Below, one piece after another: positions 18,601-26,802 of a stretch of 64,000 nucleotides of DNA; the first letter of the stretch is position 1; the number at the start of each line of letters is the position of its first letter. The position numbers were made by a program, and so were the translations under genes. Source of the stretch: Caloramator sp. E03 (GTDB taxonomy: Bacteria > Bacillota > Clostridia > Clostridiales > Caloramatoraceae). The DNA is taken from the NCBI RefSeq assembly GCF_006016075.1, contig NZ_CP040093.1:2335501-2399500 (forward strand), given 5' to 3'. A model generated the notes under the pieces. That model saw only the letters and a program-made list of their open reading frames with translations, did no database searches and was not told the origin of the DNA.

Positions 18601-19266
18601 TACATGCCCATTGCAGTAGGCTTCAAAGTTTGCTGTATAGGTTCCAGTATCATAATAGAGCCTTGTATATCTTAAGAAGTATTTTGGAGCAATAACAACA
18701 GCAGATTCTGGAGGGACATCTGTTGCAACTATTTGATCGTATATAAAGTAATCATCATTGTTTGTAGGTGATATTTGAAGTCTTACTTGAATTGTGTTTA
18801 ATGCATTATTTTTTACATAGTAGGAGTAGAGTGTCTGCTGTGAGCTGTCAAATAAAAGGGTAACTCCGGTACCAGCAACATCAGTAATAGTTGCATTGTT
18901 TTCAGTAAAGGAGTTTCCTGTCTTAATTACATTAACTGTTCCTCCTATAGAAACGGTATCTGTATCTGCAGACAAAGACCTTATACTAAGACTTTCAGCA
19001 ACAACTGTTACCGTATTTCCAACTGTTACAGTTCCTGCAACAGTTACTGTCCCTGAAATTGCAACAGAGTCAGTAGTACCTGATAAAGCTCTAATGCTTA
19101 AACTTTCAGCAACAACGGTTACAGGACCTGAGATTGTCATACTTCCACTTACCTTTAAGTTTCCGCTTGCATCAAGTTGAAGGGATTGAAGTGAGGTACC
19201 ATTGTATCCGAAGACCTGGGCTTTTAATTCCTCAGCTGTTTCGTTAAATATTATATTATTAGGCAT
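18598..19266 (-). CDS. DUF6385-type surface protein with internal beta repeats
   Basis: About 222 residues with no signal peptide. The central part has two copies of a roughly 35-residue unit (VVAESLSIRALSGTTDSV and VVAESLSIRSLSADTDTV) separated by valine/threonine-rich strands (SGTVTVAGTVTVGN), consistent with a beta-solenoid. The C-terminal 100 residues (YSYYVKNNALNTIQVRLQIS to the end) match the DUF6385 type as I recall it from clostridial genomes. The frame runs up to a GTG at 19275, but GAGGTGAG is the ribosome binding site for the ATG at 19266. A sigma-K-like promoter lies upstream, which would make it a late mother-cell product, perhaps on the spore surface. Confidence 0.72.
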   Translation of the reverse strand: MPNNIIFNETAEELKAQVFGYNGTSLQSLQLDASGNLKVSGSMTISGPVTVVAESLSIRALSGTTDSVAISGTVTVAGTVTVGNTVTVVAESLSIRSLSADTDTVSIGGTVNVIKTGNSFTENNATITDVAGTGVTLLFDSSQQTLYSYYVKNNALNTIQVRLQISPTNNDDYFIYDQIVATDVPPESAVVIAPKYFLRYTRLYYDTGTYTANFEAYCNGHV

Positions 19267-19309
19267 AAAACTCACCTCTGAATTTTAAAAATCATACATT
19301 CCTGCTATA

Positions 19310-19337
19310 TATAGTATGTTCTTTAAGTAAAAATTGT
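19310..19337 (-). promoter_or_regulatory. Possible sigma-K promoter for the DUF6385 gene
   Basis: On the minus strand AC, a 17-bp spacer and CATACTATA match the sigma-K pattern AC-N16/17-CATANNNTA. It lies about 45 bp upstream of the start codon. On the plus strand CATATAATA at 19368-19376 also fits the -10 pattern but has no matching -35. Confidence 0.45.
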
Positions 19338-19401
19338 TAAAAAATGTGTTTATTAACAAAATGATGTCATATAATAAATCAGAAATAAAAGAGGTGATAA
19401 T

Positions 19402-19965
19402 ATGCCAACAAGCTATCACGGACAAATATCAACTATACTGGATATAGTTATATCATTAAGACCTAAAAGTATACTTGATGTAGGAGTTGGATTTGGTAAA
19501 TATGGTGTACTTTTAAGGGAAATGTTTGATATTTCTATGGAGAGATATTCAAAGGATAAATGGGAAATAGTTATAGATGGTATTGAAGGATATTCAAATT
19601 ATAAAAATCCCATTTATGAATATGTATATAACAAAGTGTATTTTGACCTTGTACAGGATATTGCTAAAAAAATTGAAAAAAATTATGAATTAATACTTAT
19701 GATTGATATACTTGAGCATTTTCATAAAAAGGAAGGAGAAGAAATAATTGATGTTTTTTTAGAAAAATGTAGCAACCTTTTAATATGTGTACCATTTATA
19801 CCATCACCCCAAAAATATCTTGATAATTCTCTGGAAAATCATAAAAGCCAATGGAGGGTTTCTGATTTTAAAAAGTATAAAATAAAAAAAGTTGAGGTAC
19901 TTCCTATGACAGCCTTTAATTCATCAATAATTTTGCTTTTAGAAGGGAGATTAAATAATGGATGA
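19402..19965 (+). CDS. Class I SAM-dependent methyltransferase-like protein
   Basis: A 187-residue protein with motif I ILDVGVGFGKYGVLLREM, an acidic motif II in VIDGIEGYSNY and motif IV region LILMIDILEHFHKKEGEE. This is the SAM-binding layout of a Rossmann methyltransferase, here at the short end of the family size. The acceptor is unknown; the context (overlap of eight bases with a GT4 glycosyltransferase and surface proteins nearby) suggests glycan or surface-protein modification. AAAGAGGTGATAAT precedes the ATG. Confidence 0.8.
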   Translation: MPTSYHGQISTILDIVISLRPKSILDVGVGFGKYGVLLREMFDISMERYSKDKWEIVIDGIEGYSNYKNPIYEYVYNKVYFDLVQDIAKKIEKNYELILMIDILEHFHKKEGEEIIDVFLEKCSNLLICVPFIPSPQKYLDNSLENHKSQWRVSDFKKYKIKKVEVLPMTAFNSSIILLLEGRLNNG

Positions 19966-21202
19966 TTATGAAAAAATACGATTTAATCATTTTAATAAAA
20001 GACTAAATATTTTAGTAGAAGAATTTAATAACAAAGATATAATTATGGAGCTTAATAAAGCAATTATTGATGAGGATTTTGATAGTGTTAATATATGCAA
20101 AACAAAGATTGAAATTTTAAATATTAAATACGAACGTAAAGAAGTAGAATATATAAAGTTTAAAGATAAATTTAGTATAGCCTATCTTCTTCCACATAAT
20201 TTTCAAACAGGTGGATTAAAAATATTGTTAAACCAGGCAAATTTTTTAAATAAAAGAGGGCATAAGGTAACTTTATATTCTCATCTTCCAATGATGTCGT
20301 GGTTTAAAACAGAGTGCGATTATAGGCAGGTTAAGGAAGATGTTGAACTTTATAGGGCTGTAATTCCTTGTGATATTGTAATTGCAGGGTATTATGATTT
20401 GATTGTTGATGCTTTAATGGCACCAGCACCTTTAAAATATTATATGTCTCAAGGTGATTTTTATATATTTGAATGGAATGATATTCAGCCAATAATAAGA
20501 AATACAGCCTATACAGCGTACAATTTACCTATAAGAATACTTACAGTATCAAGTATAATGCAGAAAAAAATAAAAGAACTTTTTAATAGAAAGTCTATAT
20601 TGATTCCGAATGCAGTTGATGATACTGTTTTTTATCCTATTAAAAAAAGAATAGAGCCCCCTTTTAAAATATTAATTGTTGGTTCTGACAGCCTTAAATT
20701 TAAAGGACATGATGATATTATAAAGGCTTTATACGAACTAAAAGAAGAAGGATATGCTTTTAGTGTTTTATGGGCAACTCAAACTATACCATCTAAAATT
20801 TATTATGAAGGCAGGTTGAATATACAATATAGTATAAGTCCAACTGAGGATGAATTAGCAAGGCTTTATAGAGAAAGCCATATTTATATATCAGGTTCTT
20901 ATTATGAAGCATTTTCCCTTCCACCACTTGAAGCAATGGCCAGTGGTTGCTGTGTTATAACCTCTGATAACGAAGGGGTGAAGGAATATGCAGTTCACAA
21001 TAAAAACTGTCTTATGTATGAAAAAGGAAATATAAGGGATTTGAAAGATAAGATTAAGACGCTGATAAATTCCCCATATATAAGAAGAAAGCTCCGAATA
21101 AATGGGATGAAAACTGCTAAAAACTATACTTTTAATAGAACGATAGAACTACTTGAAAGTGAGTTTAATAGGGCAAAAAATAATATTATTTATTATTTGT
21201 AG
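19958..21202 (+). CDS. Family 4 glycosyltransferase
   Basis: A 414-residue GT-B enzyme. Residues 1-70 form an extra charged helical extension. The N-terminal GT-B domain begins with SIAYLLPHNFQTGGLKILLNQA, and the donor-binding C-terminal domain has ILIVGSDSLKFKGHDDIIKAL, the family signature YYEAFSLPPLEAMASG and TSDNEGVKEY. It transfers a sugar from an NDP-sugar to an unknown acceptor in the cytoplasm. It overlaps the upstream methyltransferase by eight bases and is followed by the DNRLRE/DUF6385 gene after 32 bp, so the three form an operon. Confidence 0.9.
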   Translation: MDDYEKIRFNHFNKRLNILVEEFNNKDIIMELNKAIIDEDFDSVNICKTKIEILNIKYERKEVEYIKFKDKFSIAYLLPHNFQTGGLKILLNQANFLNKRGHKVTLYSHLPMMSWFKTECDYRQVKEDVELYRAVIPCDIVIAGYYDLIVDALMAPAPLKYYMSQGDFYIFEWNDIQPIIRNTAYTAYNLPIRILTVSSIMQKKIKELFNRKSILIPNAVDDTVFYPIKKRIEPPFKILIVGSDSLKFKGHDDIIKALYELKEEGYAFSVLWATQTIPSKIYYEGRLNIQYSISPTEDELARLYRESHIYISGSYYEAFSLPPLEAMASGCCVITSDNEGVKEYAVHNKNCLMYEKGNIRDLKDKIKTLINSPYIRRKLRINGMKTAKNYTFNRTIELLESEFNRAKNNIIYYL

Positions 21203-21234
21203 CATGAATGGGCTTTTTTGCAGAGGTGATTTAT

Positions 21235-22080
21235 GTGCTTTTAGGAAAGTTTATTTCAACAAAGAGTTTGATGATAAAGAGAAGTCAACCTAATAAAAAT
21301 TATAAAGGTGATATAATAAAATGTGGAAGATATAATGAAGATATATGTAAAAGTTATATTTATTTTGACTTATCTTCACTTCCAGAGAATATAGATATCA
21401 TCTCTGCAAAATTATATCTTAATCTTATTAATAGATTAAACCCATCATCATTATATACTATTAATATTTATCCATTATTAGATGATTTTGGGGATTTTAC
21501 AACCTATAATTTTCAGCCAAATATTTTAGAAATTCCACTAAGTTATAATTTGATATATAAAAGAAAAGGGAGAATAGAAATCAATATTACAGATATAGTT
21601 TTAAGATGGAGAAATGGTTTATTAATAAATAAAGGTCTTTTAATTAAAGGAGAGGAGAGTAGATTGGATATGCTTGTTTTTGGATCTGCTTATAATAATG
21701 ACTACAATAATATACCATCACTTGAAATTGCATATAGCATTCAATCTCCAACACCTCCTGGACAGAAGTTTGTAAGATATTTTGATTATGAAGAGACAAT
21801 AAATTATATAAATGGTACTGTAAAATCCCAGCCCATAGATTTTAGCCATCTTATTCAGGCTACTGTGTTTGTTAATAATATAGGAAGCTATGATGTTGTG
21901 GTTACAAGTCAGTATAGTCCTAACAATGTAATATGGATTCAGGATTTTTCAAAAAAAATAGTAGCAGGAACAACTTCATATATAATACCGAAAATATATA
22001 GTAAATATTACAGGCTTTTAATTCAATCAACAGGAAACGGAATTTTAAAAGTGTATATTTCCTATATGGTTTACTTATGA
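21235..22080 (+). CDS. DNRLRE-like plus DUF6385-like two-domain surface protein
   Basis: About 281 residues. The N-terminal 170 residues resemble DNRLRE/TGF-propeptide-like beta sandwiches (SYIYFDLSSLPENIDIISAKLYL, INITDIVLRWRNG, GLLIKGEE, FGSAYNNDYNNIPSLEI). The last 95 residues resemble the C-terminal domain of the protein at 18598-19266 (VFVNNIGSYDVVVTSQYS). No signal peptide is seen, as is usual for spore-coat-type proteins deposited by the mother cell. The frame extends to an ATG at 21208, but AGAGGTGATTTAT is the ribosome binding site for the GTG at 21235. It is the third gene of the methyltransferase-GT4 operon. Confidence 0.75.
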   Translation: MLLGKFISTKSLMIKRSQPNKNYKGDIIKCGRYNEDICKSYIYFDLSSLPENIDIISAKLYLNLINRLNPSSLYTINIYPLLDDFGDFTTYNFQPNILEIPLSYNLIYKRKGRIEINITDIVLRWRNGLLINKGLLIKGEESRLDMLVFGSAYNNDYNNIPSLEIAYSIQSPTPPGQKFVRYFDYEETINYINGTVKSQPIDFSHLIQATVFVNNIGSYDVVVTSQYSPNNVIWIQDFSKKIVAGTTSYIIPKIYSKYYRLLIQSTGNGILKVYISYMVYL

Positions 22081-22218
22081 TATTAAACTTAATCTATAGC
22101 AACTTAATAAATGTTTGTAAAAAAAAATTTATAATAGTAAAATTAATATTAATAAAGCTTTAGTATGTAGAGGATAAATTACTATAAACTTACTATAAAA
22201 AAGATTGGAGAATGTAAG

Positions 22219-23496
22219 ATGGATATTGATATTAAAATGCTTGATGCAAAATATTGGATTGAAAAAATTAGTGATTCTAATAAAGTTATAATGCCTTTAA
22301 ATAAAATTGAGGAATTTAATGAAATGACTCAAAAAAAGGCAAAAATGATATTTGATATTAAAAATTATAAAGAGTACCTATCGAAAGAAGAACTTTTAAA
22401 TATCATAGAGAATTATAAAATACCACAAATTTCTATGTATGATATAAACGGGAATAGATTGGAAAAGGATTTCTACGATAGACTTATTTATAATACAAAT
22501 ATTTACGGAATTAAAAATAAAAATAATATAAAGTATGGAATAGCTGTAAGAAATACGGACCTTAGAAGTTTTCCTGATGATACTCCTGTGTTTAAAACTG
22601 CTGTGGATAAAGAACTTGATAGATTTCAGGAAACAGGGTGTCAAGCCTTTGAACCACTGGTTATACTTCATGAAAGCAGTGATAGAAAGTGGTATTTTGT
22701 TATAATGTATAACTACTTTGGATGGGTAAGGGCAGAAGATATTGCAGTTGGAAAAAAGGAAGATATTTTTGATTATGTAGAAAGTAAAGACTTTATTGTA
22801 GTTACAGGAGAACATGTTCATACTGTATATAATCCTTTCGACAGGAGGATATCCAATGTTGAGTTTACAATGGGAACTAAAATTCCTATTGAAAAAGATA
22901 AACCTTTATCATTAGATAATCAGTTGACTGTTGGACAATATGTTGTAAAGCTTGCTGTCAGAAATGATAAAGGATATTTTGAAATAAAAAATGCACTTAT
23001 TCCTATAACAGAAGATGTGTCTTTTGGATATTTACCCTACACAAGAGAGAATATTTTAAAACAGGTATTTAAAACCCTCGGGAAAAGGTATGGATGGGGG
23101 GATAGCTTTAAAGGCAGGGATTGTTCAAGTACTATAATGTATACATACAAATGTTTTGGATTTAAACTTCCAAGAAATGCTGATGATCAAGAGAATGCAC
23201 AGGGTATAGTTTGTGAATTTAATAATGAAATGTCAGTTGAAGATAGAGTAAATCTTTTTGAAAAAATAAAACCTGGAGCTGCAGTTTTTATGGATGGACA
23301 TGTTATGATGTATGTTGGAATGGAAGATAAAAGACCATATATTATTCATGCATTTCATGGATATGGAGAAAAAATAGGTGATAAATATGAATTTGCTCCT
23401 GCAAATACTGTTATGGTAACATCAGCTCTTATTAAAAGAGCGGATGGAAAAACATTTATTGAAGAGTTTACAAAGGTATTGGATTTTGAAGAATAA
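22219..23496 (+). CDS. SH3-domain NlpC/P60 peptidase (dipeptidyl-peptidase VI-like)
   Basis: A 425-residue C40-family cysteine peptidase. The N-terminal part contains SH3-like domains (YGIAVRNTDLRSFP, WYFVIMYNYFGWVRAEDI). The catalytic domain (about 275-425) carries the Cys in KGRDCSSTIM, the His in FMDGHVMMYVG and a third polar residue in IIHAFHGYG. Such enzymes cut gamma-D-Glu to diamino-acid bonds in murein peptides. There is no signal peptide, as in the cytoplasmic dipeptidyl-peptidase VI of sporulating bacilli and YkfC, so recycling or sporulation-linked use is likely. TTGGAGAATG precedes the ATG. It follows the surface-protein operon by about 140 bp. Confidence 0.88.
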   Translation: MDIDIKMLDAKYWIEKISDSNKVIMPLNKIEEFNEMTQKKAKMIFDIKNYKEYLSKEELLNIIENYKIPQISMYDINGNRLEKDFYDRLIYNTNIYGIKNKNNIKYGIAVRNTDLRSFPDDTPVFKTAVDKELDRFQETGCQAFEPLVILHESSDRKWYFVIMYNYFGWVRAEDIAVGKKEDIFDYVESKDFIVVTGEHVHTVYNPFDRRISNVEFTMGTKIPIEKDKPLSLDNQLTVGQYVVKLAVRNDKGYFEIKNALIPITEDVSFGYLPYTRENILKQVFKTLGKRYGWGDSFKGRDCSSTIMYTYKCFGFKLPRNADDQENAQGIVCEFNNEMSVEDRVNLFEKIKPGAAVFMDGHVMMYVGMEDKRPYIIHAFHGYGEKIGDKYEFAPANTVMVTSALIKRADGKTFIEEFTKVLDFEE

Positions 23497-23580
23497 AATT
23501 TTTTACAAATTGGTAAGAGAATCTTTAAATTAGTTTATTTAGAAAATGTTGTATAAAAGACAAAAAAATGATATATTATC

Positions 23581-23631
23581 TTTAGGGATGAAGCTCCCTG
23601 TGAATTGCTGGTAACAGCTGATGGCTTCTAC
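23581..23631 (+). promoter_or_regulatory. Probable fluoride riboswitch (crcB motif), aptamer
   Basis: The sequence contains GGGATGAAGCTCCC, then GCTGGTAACAGCTGATGGCTTCTAC. The hairpin with GATG followed by a GCTGATGRCTYCTAC segment is the conserved pattern of the crcB/fluoride riboswitch as I remember it. The 3' half of the aptamer is part of the stem of the terminator that follows, as in known fluoride switches. It lies in the leader of two MutS-like ATPase genes. It was recognised by eye and needs a covariance-model search. Confidence 0.7.
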
Positions 23632-23665
23632 GTTAATGTAGGAGTTATCAGCTGTTTTATTTTTA
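23613..23665 (+). terminator. Riboswitch-controlled terminator upstream of the MutS-like pair
   Basis: AACAGCTGATGGCTTCTAC pairs with GTAGGAGTTATCAGCTGTT (G-U pairs included), loop GTTAAT, followed by TTATTTTTATT. The 5' arm overlaps the aptamer, so ligand binding and termination are mutually exclusive. Confidence 0.78.
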
Positions 23666-23687
23666 TTATGTTAAGGAGGAGGTTTTA

Positions 23688-25211
23688 ATGTTATTTTGCA
23701 GCATTTTATTTAAAAAGTTTGAGGATATTGATATAAAAAAGGAAGAGCCTTCTTATTTTAAGGATTTAAATCTTGATAAGATAGTAAATACGATAACTTT
23801 AGGAAAAAATGATTATAACTTAGCCCCATTTTTTTATAGCCCTTTAAAAAGTGTGGAGGAAGTCAATTACAGGCATGAAATAATGAAGGATTTAGAAAAG
23901 GAAGAGCTTTTTAATAGCATAAAATCCTTTGCACAGAATATGTGCATGATGAGGGAGTATTTAAAAAAAGCAGATAAAATGATTTATAAATATCAAAAGG
24001 AAAGATGGTTTTTAGATGGGGTTGAAATATATTGTGATGCAGTTAATATTCTTGTAAAAGATCTTAATTCTATTTGTTTAAAATCCAATGGGCTTATAGC
24101 TTTTCGTGATTATATAAATTCCTATATTAAATCAAATAGTTTTGTTGTTCTTTTAAATGAAACAAAGAAATTAAAGAAGGATTTATCAGAAGTAAAATAT
24201 TGTGTTCATATTAAGGGAAGTAAAGTAAGAGTTAAAAAATATGAAAATGAAAAGGATTATTGTGAAGAGGTAGATAAGACTTTTGAAAAATTTAAAAAAG
24301 GTGTAGTTAAAGATTATAGAGTAGAATTTAATGACTATATAGAAATGAATCATGTTGAAGCTATGATATTGGATTTAGTAGCTAAGCTTTACGAGGATTT
24401 ATTTTTAAACCTTGATTATTTCTGTGAGAAAAATATTAATTATTTAGATAAAACAATAGAAGCTTTTGATAGAGAAATACAATTTTATATATCCTATATA
24501 GAATATATGAAAATATTTATACAGAATGGACTTTCTTTTTGTTATCCTGATGTAAATATATCAAAGAACATTTATGCTTATGATGCCTTTGACATTGCTC
24601 TTGCAACAAAGCTTATAAATGAAAAATCAGATATAGTATGTAATGATTTTTATCTTAAAGATAAGGAACGTATATTTGTAGTTACAGGTCCTAATCAAGG
24701 AGGAAAGACAACTTTTGCACGTATGTTTGGGCAACTTCACTATATTGCAAGCTTAGGACTTCCTGTCCCAGGCAGAGATGCAAAGCTGTTTTTATATGAT
24801 AAACTTTTTACTCATTTTGAAAAGGAAGAGGATATTAACAATAATAATGGCAAACTTCAAGATGAGCTAATAAGGATACATGATATACTAAACGAAGCTA
24901 CACATAATAGCATTGTAATTCTTAATGAAATATTTGCTTCAACAACATTAAAAGATGCTATCTTTTTAGGAAAAGAAATAATGAGGAGAATATCCCAGCT
25001 TGATTTATTATGTGTCTGTGTAACTTTTATATATGAATTAACATCTTTTAATGAAAAAACGGTAAGCCTTGTTAGTACTGTTGAGCCTAATGACCCCAAT
25101 GTAAGAACCTTTAAGATTTTAAGAAAGAATGCCGATGGGCTTTCTTATGCTGTATCTATTGCTGAAAAATATAGGTTAACTTATGATTGGGTAAAGGAGA
25201 GAATTAAATAA
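23688..25211 (+). CDS. MutS-family ATPase-domain protein, first of a pair
   Basis: A 507-residue protein with only the C-terminal part of MutS: a helical lever/core-like region (about 1-320) and the ATPase domain with Walker A GPNQGGKTT, FTHFEKEED, Walker B IVILNEIFAST and a following switch region. The mismatch-reading N-terminal domains of true MutS (Phe-x-Glu) are absent, so it is not the repair MutS; it is closer to short MutS-III/MutS-like proteins of Firmicutes. It starts after AAGGAGGAGG, downstream of a probable fluoride riboswitch, and its stop overlaps the start of the second copy by one base (TAATG). Function is unknown. Confidence 0.85.
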   Translation: MLFCSILFKKFEDIDIKKEEPSYFKDLNLDKIVNTITLGKNDYNLAPFFYSPLKSVEEVNYRHEIMKDLEKEELFNSIKSFAQNMCMMREYLKKADKMIYKYQKERWFLDGVEIYCDAVNILVKDLNSICLKSNGLIAFRDYINSYIKSNSFVVLLNETKKLKKDLSEVKYCVHIKGSKVRVKKYENEKDYCEEVDKTFEKFKKGVVKDYRVEFNDYIEMNHVEAMILDLVAKLYEDLFLNLDYFCEKNINYLDKTIEAFDREIQFYISYIEYMKIFIQNGLSFCYPDVNISKNIYAYDAFDIALATKLINEKSDIVCNDFYLKDKERIFVVTGPNQGGKTTFARMFGQLHYIASLGLPVPGRDAKLFLYDKLFTHFEKEEDINNNNGKLQDELIRIHDILNEATHNSIVILNEIFASTTLKDAIFLGKEIMRRISQLDLLCVCVTFIYELTSFNEKTVSLVSTVEPNDPNVRTFKILRKNADGLSYAVSIAEKYRLTYDWVKERIK

Positions 25212-26704
25212 TGAAAGCTCTTTTGATGTATAAAGATAAGGATTTTGATATAAATAAAAAACTACCATTTTATTCAGAAGAACTTATAAAGGATTTAAAT
25301 TTGAATGTATTGTTTTATTCTATGTCTATGGGTGATGAGTTTTTACTTGAAGTATCTAAAAAAGCTTTGCTTTTAAGTATTAATGATTTGGATACGATAA
25401 TCTACAGGCAAAACATTTTAAAAGATTGTATTAATAATTCATCAATTGTTAGAAACTTGTATAACATTGCCTGTGAAGCTATAACAAATAAAAGAAAATA
25501 TTATTTTGGATTTTTCACACGATATCCTGCTGCTATATTAGATAGTTCAATAGATGTTCTTGAAATGTTTGTAGAAATGCTAAAAAAAATAAAAAAGATT
25601 TCAGAGGATAATTCTTACAATTTTAAATCAGAAGGATTTAAGAATTTTTTTAAAATGATAGATAGGGAACTTGATAATGAATATTTTATGAAGGTTGAAA
25701 GTTGCTTAAAAGAGTTAAGGCTAAATGAGGGTGCTTTGATTAGTATGGAATTGGGTAAAGGGAATAAAGGTATTAATTATATGCTTTGTAAGCCTCAAAA
25801 TGAAAAGAAAAGTTTTATTGAGAAGATTTTTTACAATAGAACAACTTCTTTTACTTTTTATATAGATGATCGTGATGAAAGTGGTGCAAGAATGCTCTCG
25901 GAAATAAGGGATAGGGGAATTAACGAGGTAGCAAATATAATTGCAAAATCAGCTGAACATATTTTGAGCTTTTTTACCATGTTAAAAACGGAGTTAGCCT
26001 TTTATATATCTTGTTTAAACCTATATAATAAGCTTTTAGAGTTAGGTGTTAAAACAACTTTTCCAGTTCCATTAAAGTCAAGTACAAGAAAACATTCTTT
26101 TACTGGTTTGTATGATGTATGTCTTGCTCTTGAAATAGGAAATGTTGTTGGAAATGATTTGAATTCTGAAAATAAAGATCTTTATATAATAACAGGTGCA
26201 AACCAAGGAGGAAAGTCAACTTATTTAAGGAGTATAGGTATATCTCAAATTATGATGCAATGTGGTATGTTTGTTGGAGCAGAATATTATAGTGCCAATA
26301 TATGTGAAGGAATATTTACTCATTATAAGAGGGAAGAAGATAATAGCATGAGAAGTGGAAAACTTGATGAAGAATTAAAAAGGATGAGCGATATCATTGA
26401 TAATATTAAACCTAATTCTATTATACTTTTTAATGAATCTTTTTCAGCAACTAATGAAAGGGAAGGTTCTCAGATTGCAAAAGACATCGTTATGGCGTTG
26501 TTGGAAAAAAATATTAAAGTTTTCTTTGTTACTCATTTTTTTGAACTTGCCTATGGATTTTATGAAAAGAAGCTGAAAAATGCAGTTTTTCTGAGGGCTG
26601 AAAGGCAAAACGATGGAAAAAGAACTTTTAAGATAATTGAAGCACAGCCTCTGCAAACGAGCTTTGGAGAAGACCTATATAAAAAAATATTTGAAAATCA
26701 ATAG
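25211..26704 (+). CDS. MutS-family ATPase-domain protein, second of a pair
   Basis: A 497-residue paralogue of the preceding protein with the same layout: helical region followed by an ATPase domain with Walker A TGANQGGKST, FTHYKREED and Walker B IILFNESFSATN. It is translationally coupled to the first copy (TAATG), so the two probably act together, perhaps as a heterodimer, as MutS-type ATPases work as dimers. There are no mismatch-recognition domains. The role is unknown; the leader suggests induction under fluoride or a related stress. A weak hairpin follows. Confidence 0.85.
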   Translation: MKALLMYKDKDFDINKKLPFYSEELIKDLNLNVLFYSMSMGDEFLLEVSKKALLLSINDLDTIIYRQNILKDCINNSSIVRNLYNIACEAITNKRKYYFGFFTRYPAAILDSSIDVLEMFVEMLKKIKKISEDNSYNFKSEGFKNFFKMIDRELDNEYFMKVESCLKELRLNEGALISMELGKGNKGINYMLCKPQNEKKSFIEKIFYNRTTSFTFYIDDRDESGARMLSEIRDRGINEVANIIAKSAEHILSFFTMLKTELAFYISCLNLYNKLLELGVKTTFPVPLKSSTRKHSFTGLYDVCLALEIGNVVGNDLNSENKDLYIITGANQGGKSTYLRSIGISQIMMQCGMFVGAEYYSANICEGIFTHYKREEDNSMRSGKLDEELKRMSDIIDNIKPNSIILFNESFSATNEREGSQIAKDIVMALLEKNIKVFFVTHFFELAYGFYEKKLKNAVFLRAERQNDGKRTFKIIEAQPLQTSFGEDLYKKIFENQ

Positions 26705-26718
26705 CAAACAGAAATAGT

Positions 26719-26747
26719 CATCCATTTAAAAAATGATGTATTTTTAT
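26719..26747 (+). terminator. Weak terminator after the MutS-like pair
   Basis: Imperfect stem CATCCATTT / AAATGATG followed by TATTTTTAT. Confidence 0.3.
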
Positions 26748-26802
26748 ACTCCAATTAGAAATAATAAAACTGATATGAGTATTATTAAAAAGGAGGATTA
26801 TT

